Notes under the pieces: model-generated
Seen by the model: the letters and a program-made list of their open reading frames with translations, nothing else
Told to the model about the DNA's origin: nothing
Database searches by the model: none
Assembly: GCF_001720165.1 (NCBI RefSeq)
Contig: NZ_MCRI01000007.1
Span: 24,745 to 88,744, forward strand
Direction: 5' to 3'
DNA length: 64,000 nucleotides
Origin: Methylophaga muralis
GTDB taxonomy: Bacteria; Pseudomonadota; Gammaproteobacteria; Nitrosococcales; Methylophagaceae
Translations under genes and position numbers: made by a program
Shown: positions 46,811-57,083 of the stretch, one piece after another
Layout: every line of letters begins with the position of its first letter
Position numbering within the stretch: position 1 is the first letter of the stretch

Positions 46811-47283
46811 CTCACCTGAAAACTACGACGTATTTTCCTTAATACGGCATATACCAATGGCCAAACCAACGTACTGGTTAATAAGGTCATCCAATTAGCC
46901 CAGCTAAAGCTGATAGGCGCGTTAAACATGACAGTAAAGTGCACCAGGAAAACCAACGACAATATAGTAATAGCTTGTTGCCAGAGAGGATATTGACGAA
47001 TCTGCAAATGTAAACGACCCACCAGATAAATCACCAAAGAATAGGCAAATGCATGAATACCTAATACACCACCGGTTACGACATCCACCACCAATCCCGT
47101 TAACCATGCAACGCCAATACTGACGCGCTGGGGTAAAGCCATCGCCCAGTAAATCAAGGTCATCACTACCCATTCAGGCCGGGCATAACGCAAATTATCA
47201 GGCAAAGGCACCAGCATTAATAAAATGGCAATCAGCAAAGTGACGTAAATTACACTGCTGTGTTGAGACTTAACCATTACCAT
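46807..47283 (-). CDS. mreD: Rod shape-determining protein MreD
   Basis: A 158-residue membrane protein with about five helices. LVPLPDNLRYARPEWVVMTLIYW and GLVVDVVTGGVLGIHAFAYSL are the MreD pattern. It links MreC to the elongasome. It starts in the stop of mreC (TGATG) and overlaps mrdA. Confidence 0.94.
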   Translation of the reverse strand: MVMVKSQHSSVIYVTLLIAILLMLVPLPDNLRYARPEWVVMTLIYWAMALPQRVSIGVAWLTGLVVDVVTGGVLGIHAFAYSLVIYLVGRLHLQIRQYPLWQQAITILSLVFLVHFTVMFNAPISFSWANWMTLLTSTLVWPLVYAVLRKIRRSFQVS

Positions 47284-48215
47284 CAGTTACCGTCCTCAAC
47301 TGGCGTGTCAGCATCATTTTCGACCGGCTGATCTGGCAAACTTTGCCCATCGCTGCTTTCAATCTGCAAAGGGTAGGTAATACCAAAATCGATTTTTTCA
47401 CCTGGAAGCACCAACATAACTTCTCGGCTGGTCGATAAACGAGCCGCGGGTGCGACGGCTATTTCAGCAAAAGATTTACCTTGAGGGAAGTCGACCGAAA
47501 TAACTGAGCCAACCGGATAACCCACTGGGAAGCGCCCCCCCAAACCCGAGGTTACTAGCAGATCGCCAACTCGTACATCGGCATTATGCGGTAAGAACTC
47601 CATCTGCAGCGATTCACCAAGACCACGACCAGTGACCACAGCGCGTAAGCCATTTCGGACAATTTGCACTGGAATACTGTGGCTAGGATCGGTGAGTAAC
47701 ACAACACGACTGGAAAACTGACTGACCTCCGCTACTTGGCCCATCACTCCTAATGAATCGAGCACGGGTTGACCATCATAAACACCAAACGCTACGCCTT
47801 TATCAATGATGACATGCTGGTAAAAGGGATCTAAATCGACACTCAGCAATTCGGCTACCTGAACCCGTTCCTGTAAACGAAATGACGAACCGAGCAGTTC
47901 ACGCAAACGCATATTCTCACTTTCTAATGCCTGCATTTTTTGCATGCGGACACTGTTGGTCAGGTTTTGTGCTTCCAACGTCATGATTTGTTCACGCAGT
48001 TGCTGGTGGCCCTGAAACAGTTCACTAAACCAACTGACGATATCATCTGGCATAGAAGCAATTTTCTGTACCGGATAAACCACCGTCGAGAGGCTTGCCC
48101 TGATGGGCTTGAAATAATCCAGTCGTGTATCGAGAAAATACAGCAAAACGGACGCGACTATTGCAAGTAGCATCCGGGTATTTAACGACGGTGTTTGGGT
48201 AAATAGCGGTTTAAT
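47283..48215 (-). CDS. mreC: Rod shape-determining protein MreC, probable ATT start
   Basis: A 310-residue bitopic protein that organises PBP2 and RodA. One membrane helix, a coiled coil (EALESENMRLRELLGS) and beta-barrel domains with DPFYQHVIIDKGVAFGVYDGQPV and VLLTDPSHSIPVQIVRNGLRAVVTG then GDLLVTSGLGGRFPVGYPVG. The first ATG is at 48173, inside the membrane helix lead. Upstream in the same frame, 14 residues KPLFTQTPSLNTR-like precede it, matching the E. coli N-terminus MKPIFSRGPSLQIR; the codon at the M1 position is ATT (48215-48213), with a TGA two codons before it. GGA lies eight bases upstream. I therefore take ATT as the start; a G-to-T sequence change is the alternative. Confidence 0.9.
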   Translation of the reverse strand: MKPLFTQTPSLNTRMLLAIVASVLLYFLDTRLDYFKPIRASLSTVVYPVQKIASMPDDIVSWFSELFQGHQQLREQIMTLEAQNLTNSVRMQKMQALESENMRLRELLGSSFRLQERVQVAELLSVDLDPFYQHVIIDKGVAFGVYDGQPVLDSLGVMGQVAEVSQFSSRVVLLTDPSHSIPVQIVRNGLRAVVTGRGLGESLQMEFLPHNADVRVGDLLVTSGLGGRFPVGYPVGSVISVDFPQGKSFAEIAVAPAARLSTSREVMLVLPGEKIDFGITYPLQIESSDGQSLPDQPVENDADTPVEDGN

Positions 48216-48233
48216 GGCTCAGTTCCGAAAATG

Positions 48234-48272
48234 AAAAGACCTTCACAAACAAACTTGCTATTTGTAAAGGTC
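48234..48272 (-). terminator. Terminator-like hairpin between mreB and mreC
   Basis: In the minus-strand transcript GACCTT-t-ACAAA pairs with TTTGT-g-AAGGTC across an 11-base loop, followed by TTTT (complement of 48234-48237). Arms have one mismatch and modest GC. It would allow partial termination after mreB, giving more MreB than MreC/MreD. Confidence 0.6.
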
Positions 48273-48299
48273 AAATACCAACATCAATCTTACTGAAGG

Positions 48300-49418
<1,119 letters not shown>

Positions 49419-49466
49419 TCATTTAAACTTCAACTTTGTGAAATCGATTAACTTACGGGACGACTG

Positions 49467-49754
49467 ATGAGTTTAGATAAATCCGATGTAGAAAAAATCG
49501 CGCATCTTGCGCGGCTCGCCATTGATGAAAGCACCATTCCTGATTATGCCCGCGACTTGAATAATATCCTCAATCTGGTTGAGCAGATGAGTGCTGTGGA
49601 TACCGATGCAGTCAGTCCAATGGCGCATCCTCTGGATGCTCACCAAAGACTGCGCGAAGACGTTGTGTCCGAAACGGATCAACGTGAATTATTCCAGTCT
49701 ATCGCCCCGAAAACAGAAGCAGGTGTCTATCTGGTTCCTCAGGTCATCGAATAA
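49467..49754 (+). CDS. gatC: Asp-tRNA(Asn)/Glu-tRNA(Gln) amidotransferase subunit C
   Basis: A 95-residue subunit that stabilises GatA-GatB. Signatures are [14 protein letters not shown] near the start and [18 protein letters not shown] in the middle. It is followed by gatA after 20 bases. GatCAB amidates misacylated tRNAs; its presence next to mreB is a common gammaproteobacterial order. Confidence 0.96.
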   Translation: MSLDKSDVEKIAHLARLAIDESTIPDYARDLNNILNLVEQMSAVDTDAVSPMAHPLDAHQRLREDVVSETDQRELFQSIAPKTEAGVYLVPQVIE

Positions 49755-49774
49755 ATTCCAACACAGGCAAGCAC

Positions 49775-51229
49775 ATGCATAACAAAACTCTATCTGAACT
49801 TTCGGCTTTGCTGCACAACGGTGACATCACCAGTGTGGAATTAACCAAACATTTTCTGAATCGCATCAAAACGCATAATGGCAACTTGAATGCCTTTATC
49901 AGCATTACTGAGGAAAGTGCGCTGGCACAGGCCGCGGCCGCTGATAAACAATTTGCCGATAAAACAGCTGGTAAATTGACCGGTATTCCAATGGCGCATA
50001 AAGATATTTTCTGCACCAAAGGTGTTCGTACCAGTTGCGCCTCGAAAATGCTCGATAAATTTGTCGCGCCATATGACGCTACCGTGGTTGAAAAAATCGC
50101 TGCCAGCGGCATGGTCATGTTGGGTAAAACCAATATGGACGAATTCGCTATGGGTTCATCTAATGAAACCAGCTTTTACGGCCCGGTTAAAAACCCTTGG
50201 GATACTGAACGCGTTCCTGGTGGTTCATCTGGCGGTTCTGCTGCCGCTGTTGCCGCACGTCTTGCCCCTATTGCCACTGGAACGGATACCGGTGGCTCGA
50301 TTCGTCAGCCCTCTTCTTTGTGTAATTTAACCGGTCTGAAACCAACTTATGGACGAGTTTCCCGTTACGGCATGATTGCTTTCGCATCCAGTCTTGATCA
50401 GGCGGGACCGATGGCAGCCAATGCTGAAGATGCGGCGTTATTGTTAAACGTAATGTCGGGTTTTGATGAGCGGGATTCCACCAGCGTGGAACGTGATGTT
50501 CCAGATTACACGACTAATCTGAATGATTCTTTAGAAGGTCTGCGCATTGGTCTGCCAAAAGAATATTTCGGCGAAGGTCTGGATGCAGATGTGGCAGCAA
50601 CCATTGATGCAGCAATTAAAGAATTTGAAAAACTTGGTGCTACTGTTAAAGAAATCAGTTTGCCCAATACAGCTTTGGCGATACCAACCTATTATGTTGT
50701 CGCCCCCGCAGAATGCTCATCCAATCTGTCACGGATGGATGGTGTTCGTTTTGGTCATCGTTGTGATGATCCGAAAGATTTGCAGGATCTTTATCAGCGT
50801 TCTCGTGGCGAAGGTTTTGGTGATGAAGTTAAACGTCGCATTATGATCGGCACCTATGCATTGTCTGCCGGATATTACGATGCCTATTATCTTAAAGCTC
50901 AGAAATGTCGCCGTCTAATCAGCGATGATTTTCAGCAAGCCTTTGAAGAAGTTGATGTCATCATGGGCCCTACCGCACCGACAACAGCCTTTAAACTGGG
51001 TGATAAAACCGATGATCCGGTTGCGATGTATCTGGCGGATATCTATACCATCAACACTAATCTAGCTGGATTGCCAGGCATGTCGATTCCGGCTGGTTTC
51101 GCTGGAGGATTACCTGCAGGGCTGCAAATTATTGGTAATTATTTCGATGAAGCACGTTTACTCAATGTCGCCCATCGTTACCAACAAGTCACCGATTGGC
51201 ACAAGCAAATACCTAAAGCATTTCAGTAA
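49775..51229 (+). CDS. gatA: Asp-tRNA(Asn)/Glu-tRNA(Gln) amidotransferase subunit A
   Basis: A 484-residue amidase-signature enzyme supplying ammonia from glutamine. The Ser-cisSer-Lys triad is visible: lysine in [10 protein letters not shown], cis-serine in [17 protein letters not shown], nucleophile serine in [39 protein letters not shown] is a further family block. A terminator follows directly, so gatB is not in this operon; it is not elsewhere in the window. Confidence 0.97.
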   Translation: MHNKTLSELSALLHNGDITSVELTKHFLNRIKTHNGNLNAFISITEESALAQAAAADKQFADKTAGKLTGIPMAHKDIFCTKGVRTSCASKMLDKFVAPYDATVVEKIAASGMVMLGKTNMDEFAMGSSNETSFYGPVKNPWDTERVPGGSSGGSAAAVAARLAPIATGTDTGGSIRQPSSLCNLTGLKPTYGRVSRYGMIAFASSLDQAGPMAANAEDAALLLNVMSGFDERDSTSVERDVPDYTTNLNDSLEGLRIGLPKEYFGEGLDADVAATIDAAIKEFEKLGATVKEISLPNTALAIPTYYVVAPAECSSNLSRMDGVRFGHRCDDPKDLQDLYQRSRGEGFGDEVKRRIMIGTYALSAGYYDAYYLKAQKCRRLISDDFQQAFEEVDVIMGPTAPTTAFKLGDKTDDPVAMYLADIYTINTNLAGLPGMSIPAGFAGGLPAGLQIIGNYFDEARLLNVAHRYQQVTDWHKQIPKAFQ

Positions 51230-51234
51230 TAACT

Positions 51235-51255
51235 AAGGGGCGAAAGCCCCTTTTT
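51235..51255 (+). terminator. Rho-independent terminator after gatA
   Basis: AAGGGGC and GCCCCTT form a 7-base GC-rich stem with a GAAA tetraloop, followed by five T. It is a strong intrinsic terminator. Confidence 0.92.
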
Positions 51256-51390
51256 AGGGAAATTTTTTATAAAAAATCACGAGTTATTTAACGGTTGTTA
51301 TTCACGTCAATAACAATCAAATCAGCCTCTCGCATGCCGCAAATAAAAAAGGGTATGCTTGCGCCAAGGCAATTTAACGGAGTCATATTA

Positions 51391-53022
51391 ATGAAAGCAG
51401 CAGAGCTATTTGTGCGCACACTGGAAAACGAGGGTGTTGAATATGTTTTCGGTATTCCGGGTGAGGAAAATCTGGATGTAATGGATGCCTTACTGGACTC
51501 GAAAATTAAATTTATCACCACCCGCCATGAACAAGGTGCTGCTTTTATGGCCGATGTGTATGGCCGATTAACCGGCCGTGCCGGAGTTTGTATGGCAACG
51601 CTGGGACCTGGTGCAACCAATCTGATTACTGGCGTCGCGGATGCCAATATGGATCATGCTCCCTTAGTAGCGATTGCCGGACAGGCTTCCACCAATCGTC
51701 TGCATAAAGAATCACATCAGGTGCTTAACCTTGAAGCGATGTTTCTGCCGATCACCAAATACTCCACTCGCATTGTGAGCCCTGAAGTTATTCCAGAAAT
51801 CGTTCGTAAAGCCTTTAAAGTGGCGCAGACCGAAAAAACCGGTGCCTGCTTTATTGAATTTCCAGAAAATATTGCCGAGATGGAAATTGATGATGCGCCG
51901 TTAAGAGTAAAACATGCCACGCCTCCAGAACCGGCTGCAGAGCATATCGAACGCGCCGCAGAATTAATCTCTAATGCAAAAAATCCGATTATCCTGGCCG
52001 GTAATGGTGTCGTTCGTGCGAATGCATCAAAAGCCTTAACCGAGTTTGCCGAAAAACTGGGTATCCCGGTTGCCAATACCTTCATGGCGAAAGGCGTTAT
52101 TCCGTTTGGTCATTCCATGTCGCTGGGCAGTGTCGGTTTGCAATCCAATGATTATGTAAGTACCGGATTCGCCAATGCCGATGTGATTATCTGTATTGGT
52201 TATGACATGGTCGAATACCATCCTTATCTTTGGCATCCATCACGCGATCGTACGCTGATCCATATTGATACAACTCATGCTGAAGTTGATGCTTATTACA
52301 GTGTCGTTCTGGGTGTAGTGGGAAATATTACGCACAGTTTAAATCGTATCGCTGCATTAACAACGCCGCATGAGGGCAAAGCCATGCGTACATTGCGTGA
52401 TAGTTTGATTGCTGAAATGAATCATCATCGCCGTGATACTGAATTTCCAGTTAAGCCACAGAAAATCATCTGGGATCTGCGTACCGCAATGCATCTTGAA
52501 GATATCGTGATATGTGATGTCGGTGCGCACAAAATGTGGATGTCACGTATGTTCCGCTGTGAATATCCCAACACCTGTATTATCTCCAACGGCTTTGCCA
52601 GCATGGGTATTGCAGTACCTGGCGCAATTGCCGCCAAACTGGCCTATCCTGAACGCAAGGTGGTGGCAGTAACAGGAGATGCCGGGTTCTTGATGAACTC
52701 GCAGGAAATTGAAACCGCCATGCGCTTGAATATCGCTATCGTCATTTTAATTTGGAATGACGCCAGTTACGGTTTAATCGAGTGGAAACAGCAAAACCAG
52801 TTTGGTCGTACCAGTAATGTGAAATTCGGCAATCCGGATTTTGTACAATATGCGCAATCATTTGGTGCCACTGGTGTCAGAGTGAACAAGACCGAAGATT
52901 TGATTACAGTTTTAAAAGAAGCATTGGACAGTAACACCGTTACCGTCATCGACTGTCCGGTAGACTACCGGGAAAACCTGAAACTGACCGAATCTCTAAG
53001 TCAATTAACCCAGCCAAACTGA
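51391..53022 (+). CDS. Acetolactate synthase, AlsS-like (thiamine-diphosphate enzyme)
   Basis: A 543-residue cytoplasmic ThDP enzyme condensing two pyruvates to 2-acetolactate. The catalytic glutamate lies in TRHEQGAAFMADVYGRLTGR; ThDP/Mg binding is GDAGFLMNSQEIETA...NDASYG. The sequence and the MVEYHPYLWHP segment resemble the catabolic, FAD-independent AlsS type rather than IlvB/IlvI, and no regulatory small subunit (ilvH) or acetolactate decarboxylase follows. ATG 51391 is set by ACGGAG eight bases upstream; the longer frame has no support. It could serve acetoin production or valine synthesis. Sulfoacetaldehyde acetyltransferase and oxalyl-CoA decarboxylase are less likely. Confidence 0.85.
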   Translation: MKAAELFVRTLENEGVEYVFGIPGEENLDVMDALLDSKIKFITTRHEQGAAFMADVYGRLTGRAGVCMATLGPGATNLITGVADANMDHAPLVAIAGQASTNRLHKESHQVLNLEAMFLPITKYSTRIVSPEVIPEIVRKAFKVAQTEKTGACFIEFPENIAEMEIDDAPLRVKHATPPEPAAEHIERAAELISNAKNPIILAGNGVVRANASKALTEFAEKLGIPVANTFMAKGVIPFGHSMSLGSVGLQSNDYVSTGFANADVIICIGYDMVEYHPYLWHPSRDRTLIHIDTTHAEVDAYYSVVLGVVGNITHSLNRIAALTTPHEGKAMRTLRDSLIAEMNHHRRDTEFPVKPQKIIWDLRTAMHLEDIVICDVGAHKMWMSRMFRCEYPNTCIISNGFASMGIAVPGAIAAKLAYPERKVVAVTGDAGFLMNSQEIETAMRLNIAIVILIWNDASYGLIEWKQQNQFGRTSNVKFGNPDFVQYAQSFGATGVRVNKTEDLITVLKEALDSNTVTVIDCPVDYRENLKLTESLSQLTQPN

Positions 53023-53030
53023 GAGAAAAC

Positions 53031-53534
53031 ATGAAGTCTGGAAAACGTTTTATTACCTTTATTGCCGCCCTGTTTGCTGTTTTATTTATTGTATTTTTGT
53101 ATAGAAATGCCACAGCACCCGCTTATACCGAACTGCAGTTTGAAGATGTCGATGGTGAAATACATCATTTCAGCGATTACGCTGGTAAGCCGATATTAAT
53201 GATTTTTTGGGCTACGGACTGCCCCGCTTGTGTACAGGAATTGCCCGAATTAATTGCTTTGCATGAAGAATATGCTGCAAAAGGTTTGGTAATGCTTGGA
53301 GTTTCTTTGCCACATGACACACCATCGCATATCAAAGCTATGCGTGAAGCTCGGGGTTTGCCTTATACGCTGGTCTGGGACAGTGAAGGTGAAATTTCAA
53401 GCGCATTTAATAATGTAAGAGTGACCCCCACTCATTACCTGATTTCGCCAGAAGGTAAAATTGTCATGCGCAAAATTGGCGTACTTGATAAAGATAGCGT
53501 TTCAGCCCAGCTCGACAGAATGGGCCTTAGCTAA
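53031..53534 (+). CDS. TlpA-like membrane-anchored thioredoxin
   Basis: A 167-residue protein with an uncleaved or cleaved N-terminal hydrophobic segment (7-24) and a periplasmic thioredoxin fold. The redox pair is C64-P-A-C67 in FWATDCPACVQELPEL, the ResA/TlpA pattern; the cis-proline is in VRVTPTHYLIS. It may reduce apocytochromes or copper-site cysteines, but AhpC/TSA-like peroxidase roles are unlikely. It is eight bases after the acetolactate synthase gene, so co-transcribed, with no evident metabolic link. Confidence 0.87.
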   Translation: MKSGKRFITFIAALFAVLFIVFLYRNATAPAYTELQFEDVDGEIHHFSDYAGKPILMIFWATDCPACVQELPELIALHEEYAAKGLVMLGVSLPHDTPSHIKAMREARGLPYTLVWDSEGEISSAFNNVRVTPTHYLISPEGKIVMRKIGVLDKDSVSAQLDRMGLS

Positions 53535-53552
53535 TTTATAGCGGAAAACTGC

Positions 53553-53581
53553 TACACATCAGATAGCACATATGGTATAAA
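53553..53581 (+). promoter_or_regulatory. Candidate promoter of rpmB-rpmG
   Basis: TATAAA at 53576-53581 with TACACA at 53553-53558 and a 17-base spacer resembles a sigma-70 promoter with a weak -35. It lies 77 bases upstream of rpmB. Confidence 0.35.
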
Positions 53582-53658
53582 GTCCGGCTTAGTTTATTCA
53601 GAATGATGCGTTGGCAGGACGCGTCAGTCACTAAAAATGCATCAGGAGCAGGATTAAC

Positions 53659-53895
53659 ATGTCCAGAGTATGTCAGGTAACGGGCAAACGCCCTATGAGC
53701 GGAAACAATGTTTCACACGCTCACAACAAAACAAAACGCCGTTTCCTACCTAACCTTCACTCACACCGTTTTTGGGTTGAGTCTGAAAATCGTTGGGTAA
53801 AATTGCGTGTCAGCAATCATGGTCTGCGTATCATTGATAAAAGAGGTATTGATACCGTTTTATCTGATCTCCGTAGCCGCGGCGAAAAATTCTAA
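53659..53895 (+). CDS. rpmB: 50S ribosomal protein L28
   Basis: A 78-residue ribosomal protein with the L28 pattern [36 protein letters not shown] and [17 protein letters not shown]. The usual rpmB-rpmG pair follows, with 11 bases between them. Only one cysteine is present near the start, so this is the zinc-independent form. Confidence 0.98.
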   Translation: MSRVCQVTGKRPMSGNNVSHAHNKTKRRFLPNLHSHRFWVESENRWVKLRVSNHGLRIIDKRGIDTVLSDLRSRGEKF

Positions 53896-53906
53896 GGAGT
53901 TAGGAC

Positions 53907-54062
53907 ATGCGCGATAAAATCAAATTAGTTTCATCAGCAGGTACAGGTCACTTTTATACTACTGATAAAAACAAACGCACCATGCCGGAAAAAATGGAGA
54001 TCAAAAAGTTTGATCCTGTTATCCGTCAACATGTGATGTATAAAGAAGCAAAAATCAAATAA
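53907..54062 (+). CDS. rpmG: 50S ribosomal protein L33
   Basis: A 51-residue protein with [19 protein letters not shown] and [17 protein letters not shown], the L33 pattern. The zinc-binding CXXC pairs of the alternative L33 form are absent (zinc-independent type). AAGGAG lies upstream of ATG 53907. A strong terminator follows. Confidence 0.97.
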   Translation: MRDKIKLVSSAGTGHFYTTDKNKRTMPEKMEIKKFDPVIRQHVMYKEAKIK

Positions 54063-54082
54063 TTTTAGTGTTAACTGCTTCT

Positions 54083-54116
54083 AAAAAAACCCGCTATTTA
54101 ATGCGGGTTTTTTTTT
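54083..54116 (+). terminator. Rho-independent terminator after rpmG
   Basis: AAAAAAACCCGC pairs with GCGGGTTTTTTT around an AT loop, followed by further T. It is a clear intrinsic terminator for rpmB-rpmG. Confidence 0.93.
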
Positions 54117-54168
54117 GAATCAGGTAAAATAAAAAAGGAGTTATTCCTTACATCTTCAGGAAAAAAAT

Positions 54169-55383
54169 ATGTGCGTCGTTGCACCGCGTGTGATTATTGG
54201 CCGTCAACCAATTTATGATCGTGATTTGAATGTTTATGCTTATGAACTTTTATTTCGAGCTGGTAGGAGCAATACTTCTGGGGTAACCGCTGAAAATGCT
54301 GATATGGCAACCAGTCGAGTTATTAATCATGCCTTTATGGAACTTGGCATCGAACGTGTTATTGGTGAACATATCGGTTTTATTAATCTCACACGTAACT
54401 TTTTACTCAGTGATGATCCCATTCCATTTACTCAGGAAAAAATTGTCCTTGAAGTGCTTGAGGATATCGAAATAGATCAATCCTTGCTCGATGCAGTAAA
54501 AAAACTGGTTTATCAAGGATATACATTGGCGCTGGATGATTTTATCTATAACGATAAACTTAAACCATTGGTCAAAATGGCTAAAATTATTAAAGTCGAT
54601 ATTCTCGATGTTGACGAAGAGAAATTAACCAGACACGTTCATGAACTGAAACACTACCCTGTTCGTCTGTTAGCCGAAAAGATCGAAACCCGTGAACAAT
54701 TCAATTTATGTATGCAGCTTGGATTTGAATTGTTTCAAGGCTATTACTTCTGTCGTCCAACCATCATTGAAGACAAGCCTGTACCGGAAAATCACTTCAA
54801 ATTATTTCAAATTATCGAACGGCTTCAAGATCCCAATGTTGAATTCTCAGAAATCGAAAGGTTAATTCTGCAGGAAGTGGGACTCAGTTATAAACTTCTC
54901 AGGTTATTAAATTCTGCCGCGATAGGATTGCGCAGAAAAATAGACTCTATCCAGCAGGGCTTGATTATTCTTGGTCTCAAAGCTATCAAAACCTGGACAA
55001 CTTTAATTGCATTAAATGCTATTGAATCTGTGCCAGCAGAGTTAATGACCCACGCATTAATCCGCGCCAAAATGTGTGAAAAATTAGCTCCAAATTATGG
55101 CTTCTCTGATGAGACTGGATTCCTGACCGGTATGTTCTCTAATATTGATGTGATGATTGGCATGCCAATGGAACATCTAATGATTTCACTGCCTCTCAAT
55201 GGTGAATTAAAGTTAGCGTTAACCCATCGCGGTGGGCCTTTGGGCAAACTACTCGATATGGTTATTGCTTATGAGCAGGGCCAGTGGGATGTCATAGATA
55301 CTCAAGATTTTTCACTAGAAAGCTTGAGTGATATTTATGTAGAAGCAACGGAGTGGACGATTCAGACCAAAACCGTATTATAG
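54169..55383 (+). CDS. EAL-HDOD signalling protein
   Basis: A 404-residue cytoplasmic protein. Residues 10-190 are an EAL-like domain of the YuxH type, opening with RQPIYDRDLNVYAYELLFRAG; the EAL signature glutamate context reads YELL and ALDDFIYND replaces DDFGTG, so phosphodiesterase activity is doubtful and c-di-GMP binding is possible. Residues 200-390 form an HDOD domain (LILQEVGLSYKLLRLLNSAAIGLRRKIDSIQQGLIILG), which lacks the metal residues of HD-GYP. Such proteins regulate motility or type IV pili in some Vibrio and Xanthomonas species. It is 6 bases upstream of the ABC ATPase gene and begins the operon. Confidence 0.88.
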   Translation: MCVVAPRVIIGRQPIYDRDLNVYAYELLFRAGRSNTSGVTAENADMATSRVINHAFMELGIERVIGEHIGFINLTRNFLLSDDPIPFTQEKIVLEVLEDIEIDQSLLDAVKKLVYQGYTLALDDFIYNDKLKPLVKMAKIIKVDILDVDEEKLTRHVHELKHYPVRLLAEKIETREQFNLCMQLGFELFQGYYFCRPTIIEDKPVPENHFKLFQIIERLQDPNVEFSEIERLILQEVGLSYKLLRLLNSAAIGLRRKIDSIQQGLIILGLKAIKTWTTLIALNAIESVPAELMTHALIRAKMCEKLAPNYGFSDETGFLTGMFSNIDVMIGMPMEHLMISLPLNGELKLALTHRGGPLGKLLDMVIAYEQGQWDVIDTQDFSLESLSDIYVEATEWTIQTKTVL

Positions 55384-55389
55384 TGCGCT

Positions 55390-56334
55390 ATGACTATATT
55401 GCTCGAAGCACAAAATCTGTCGCGTTTTTTTGGCCCTAATATCGCGGTTCAGAATATTGATATCACGGTAAAACGTGGAGAAATTTTGGGTTTTCTTGGT
55501 CCCAATGGCGCCGGTAAAAGCACCACGATGAAAATGCTCAGTGGCAATTTGGCTCCTGACAACGGCGAAATCCGTATCAATGGGTTTGATCTGTTAACAC
55601 AACCCAAACAAGCCAAGGCTCAATTAGGCTATCTACCAGAAAACCCACCGCTATATCGTGAATTGACTGTCGGCGAATATCTCAAGCATTGCGCCAGGCT
55701 CAACCGGCTGAAAGGCAAAGCATTGAAATCGGCTGTCGATACAGTGATTGATCGTTGTGGTCTTGGAGAGGTACAACGACGTTTGATCGGTCAGTTATCC
55801 AAAGGTTATCAGCAGCGTACCGGTATTGCTCAAGCAATTGTGCATAGCCCGGCGGTCGTGATCCTTGATGAGCCAACTTCTGGTTTAGACCCTGTGCAGA
55901 TTCGACAGATCCGTGAATTAATCCGTGAAATTGCCAACGAACATAGCGTTATTCTGTCGACCCATATTTTGCCGGAAGTAGAAATGCTCTGCGATCGGGT
56001 ACAAATTATCAGTAAAGGTCAGGTCATCTTTGCTGACAGTCTGGCTGCCCTGCACCAGCAACGATTAAGTAGTCGTCTCAGGATCAGCTTCGCTAATCCT
56101 CCCCCAATTGCCGAAATACAATCACTAGAGCATGTAGCGTCAGTTGAGGTTTTATCATCTCAACAATTCCGTATTCTTTATCACCCGGAAAACGATCCGA
56201 CCGAAAGCCTGTTAATCCAAGCGGTTAGCAAACAATGGCAACTGCAAGAGCTGGTACGTGAACAGGATTCGCTGGAAGATATTTTTATGCAGTTAATCAA
56301 TTTTGATACTGCTGCAGTCGAGACAATAAACTAA
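55390..56334 (+). CDS. ABC transporter ATP-binding protein (GldA-like)
   Basis: A 314-residue ATPase of the ABC-2 exporter type. Walker A is GPNGAGKST (near residue 38), signature LSKGYQQRTGIAQA, Walker B VVILDEPTSGLDP, then the H-loop in STHILPEVE. A C-terminal extension (about 225-314) follows, as in GldA-related ATPases. Stop and the next start overlap by one base (TAATG). With the next two genes it forms a GldA-GldF-GldG-like module. In Bacteroidota that name refers to gliding; in proteobacteria the function is not known. Confidence 0.93.
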   Translation: MTILLEAQNLSRFFGPNIAVQNIDITVKRGEILGFLGPNGAGKSTTMKMLSGNLAPDNGEIRINGFDLLTQPKQAKAQLGYLPENPPLYRELTVGEYLKHCARLNRLKGKALKSAVDTVIDRCGLGEVQRRLIGQLSKGYQQRTGIAQAIVHSPAVVILDEPTSGLDPVQIRQIRELIREIANEHSVILSTHILPEVEMLCDRVQIISKGQVIFADSLAALHQQRLSSRLRISFANPPPIAEIQSLEHVASVEVLSSQQFRILYHPENDPTESLLIQAVSKQWQLQELVREQDSLEDIFMQLINFDTAAVETIN

Positions 56335-57083
56335 TGTGGTGCGTGGCAAGATTGGAATTTTCACGGTTGTTTTTATCACCGTTTGCCTGGGTAATGCTGG
56401 CTTTGGTGCAGTTTTTACTGGCGTATCTGTTTCTCAGTCATATCGATTATTTTGCTCAGATCCAGGGGCAGATTTCCGCCATTCCAGGTGCCCCTGGTGT
56501 CACTGAACTGGTTATTGCGCCGTTATTGAATAATGCCGCTCTCGTGTTGTTGATGATCGCTCCGTTTATCACTATGCGGGCATTTGCTGATGAGCATCGC
56601 AATCATAGTTTGCCGTTACTGATCTCCGCCCCACTCTCAGCCAGTCAGATTGTTTTCGGTAAATATATTGCTTATCTCGGTTTTTTTCTGTTGCAGCTAG
56701 TGCTGATTGCATTGATGCCATTATCACTTATCGCAGGCTCTGCAATTGATCTTTACCAGCTTAGCGCGGGCATGATTGGACTGGTATTACTGGTCGCCAG
56801 CTTTGTGGCTGCCGGGATCTATTTATCCTCGCTGACCACTCAACCCATTATTGCCGCGGTCATGACCTTCTGCCTGCTGTTTTTGTTATGGATAATTGAT
56901 TTTGCTGCCGCCAGTGCCAGTGCCGGAGAGGTAAACTGGTTGGGTTGGTTATCATTGCTTGGACATTTTCAACCGCTTCTGGCCGGGCAAATCAGCAGTG
57001 TTGATCTGAGCTTTTTTGTGCTGTTTTGTGTGGTTTTTCTTCTGCTGACTATTCGCCGTCTTGATGCTGCGAGGTTGAGTTAA
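56334..57083 (+). CDS. ABC-2 type permease (GldF-like)
   Basis: A 249-residue membrane protein with six helices. The N-terminal CVARLEFSRLFLSPFAWVML and FITMRAFADEHRNHSLPLLISAPLSASQIVFGKY segments are the ABC-2/NosY/GldF pattern. TAATG overlaps couple it to the genes on both sides. It likely forms the channel for the ATPase above. Confidence 0.92.
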   Translation: MWCVARLEFSRLFLSPFAWVMLALVQFLLAYLFLSHIDYFAQIQGQISAIPGAPGVTELVIAPLLNNAALVLLMIAPFITMRAFADEHRNHSLPLLISAPLSASQIVFGKYIAYLGFFLLQLVLIALMPLSLIAGSAIDLYQLSAGMIGLVLLVASFVAAGIYLSSLTTQPIIAAVMTFCLLFLLWIIDFAAASASAGEVNWLGWLSLLGHFQPLLAGQISSVDLSFFVLFCVVFLLLTIRRLDAARLS

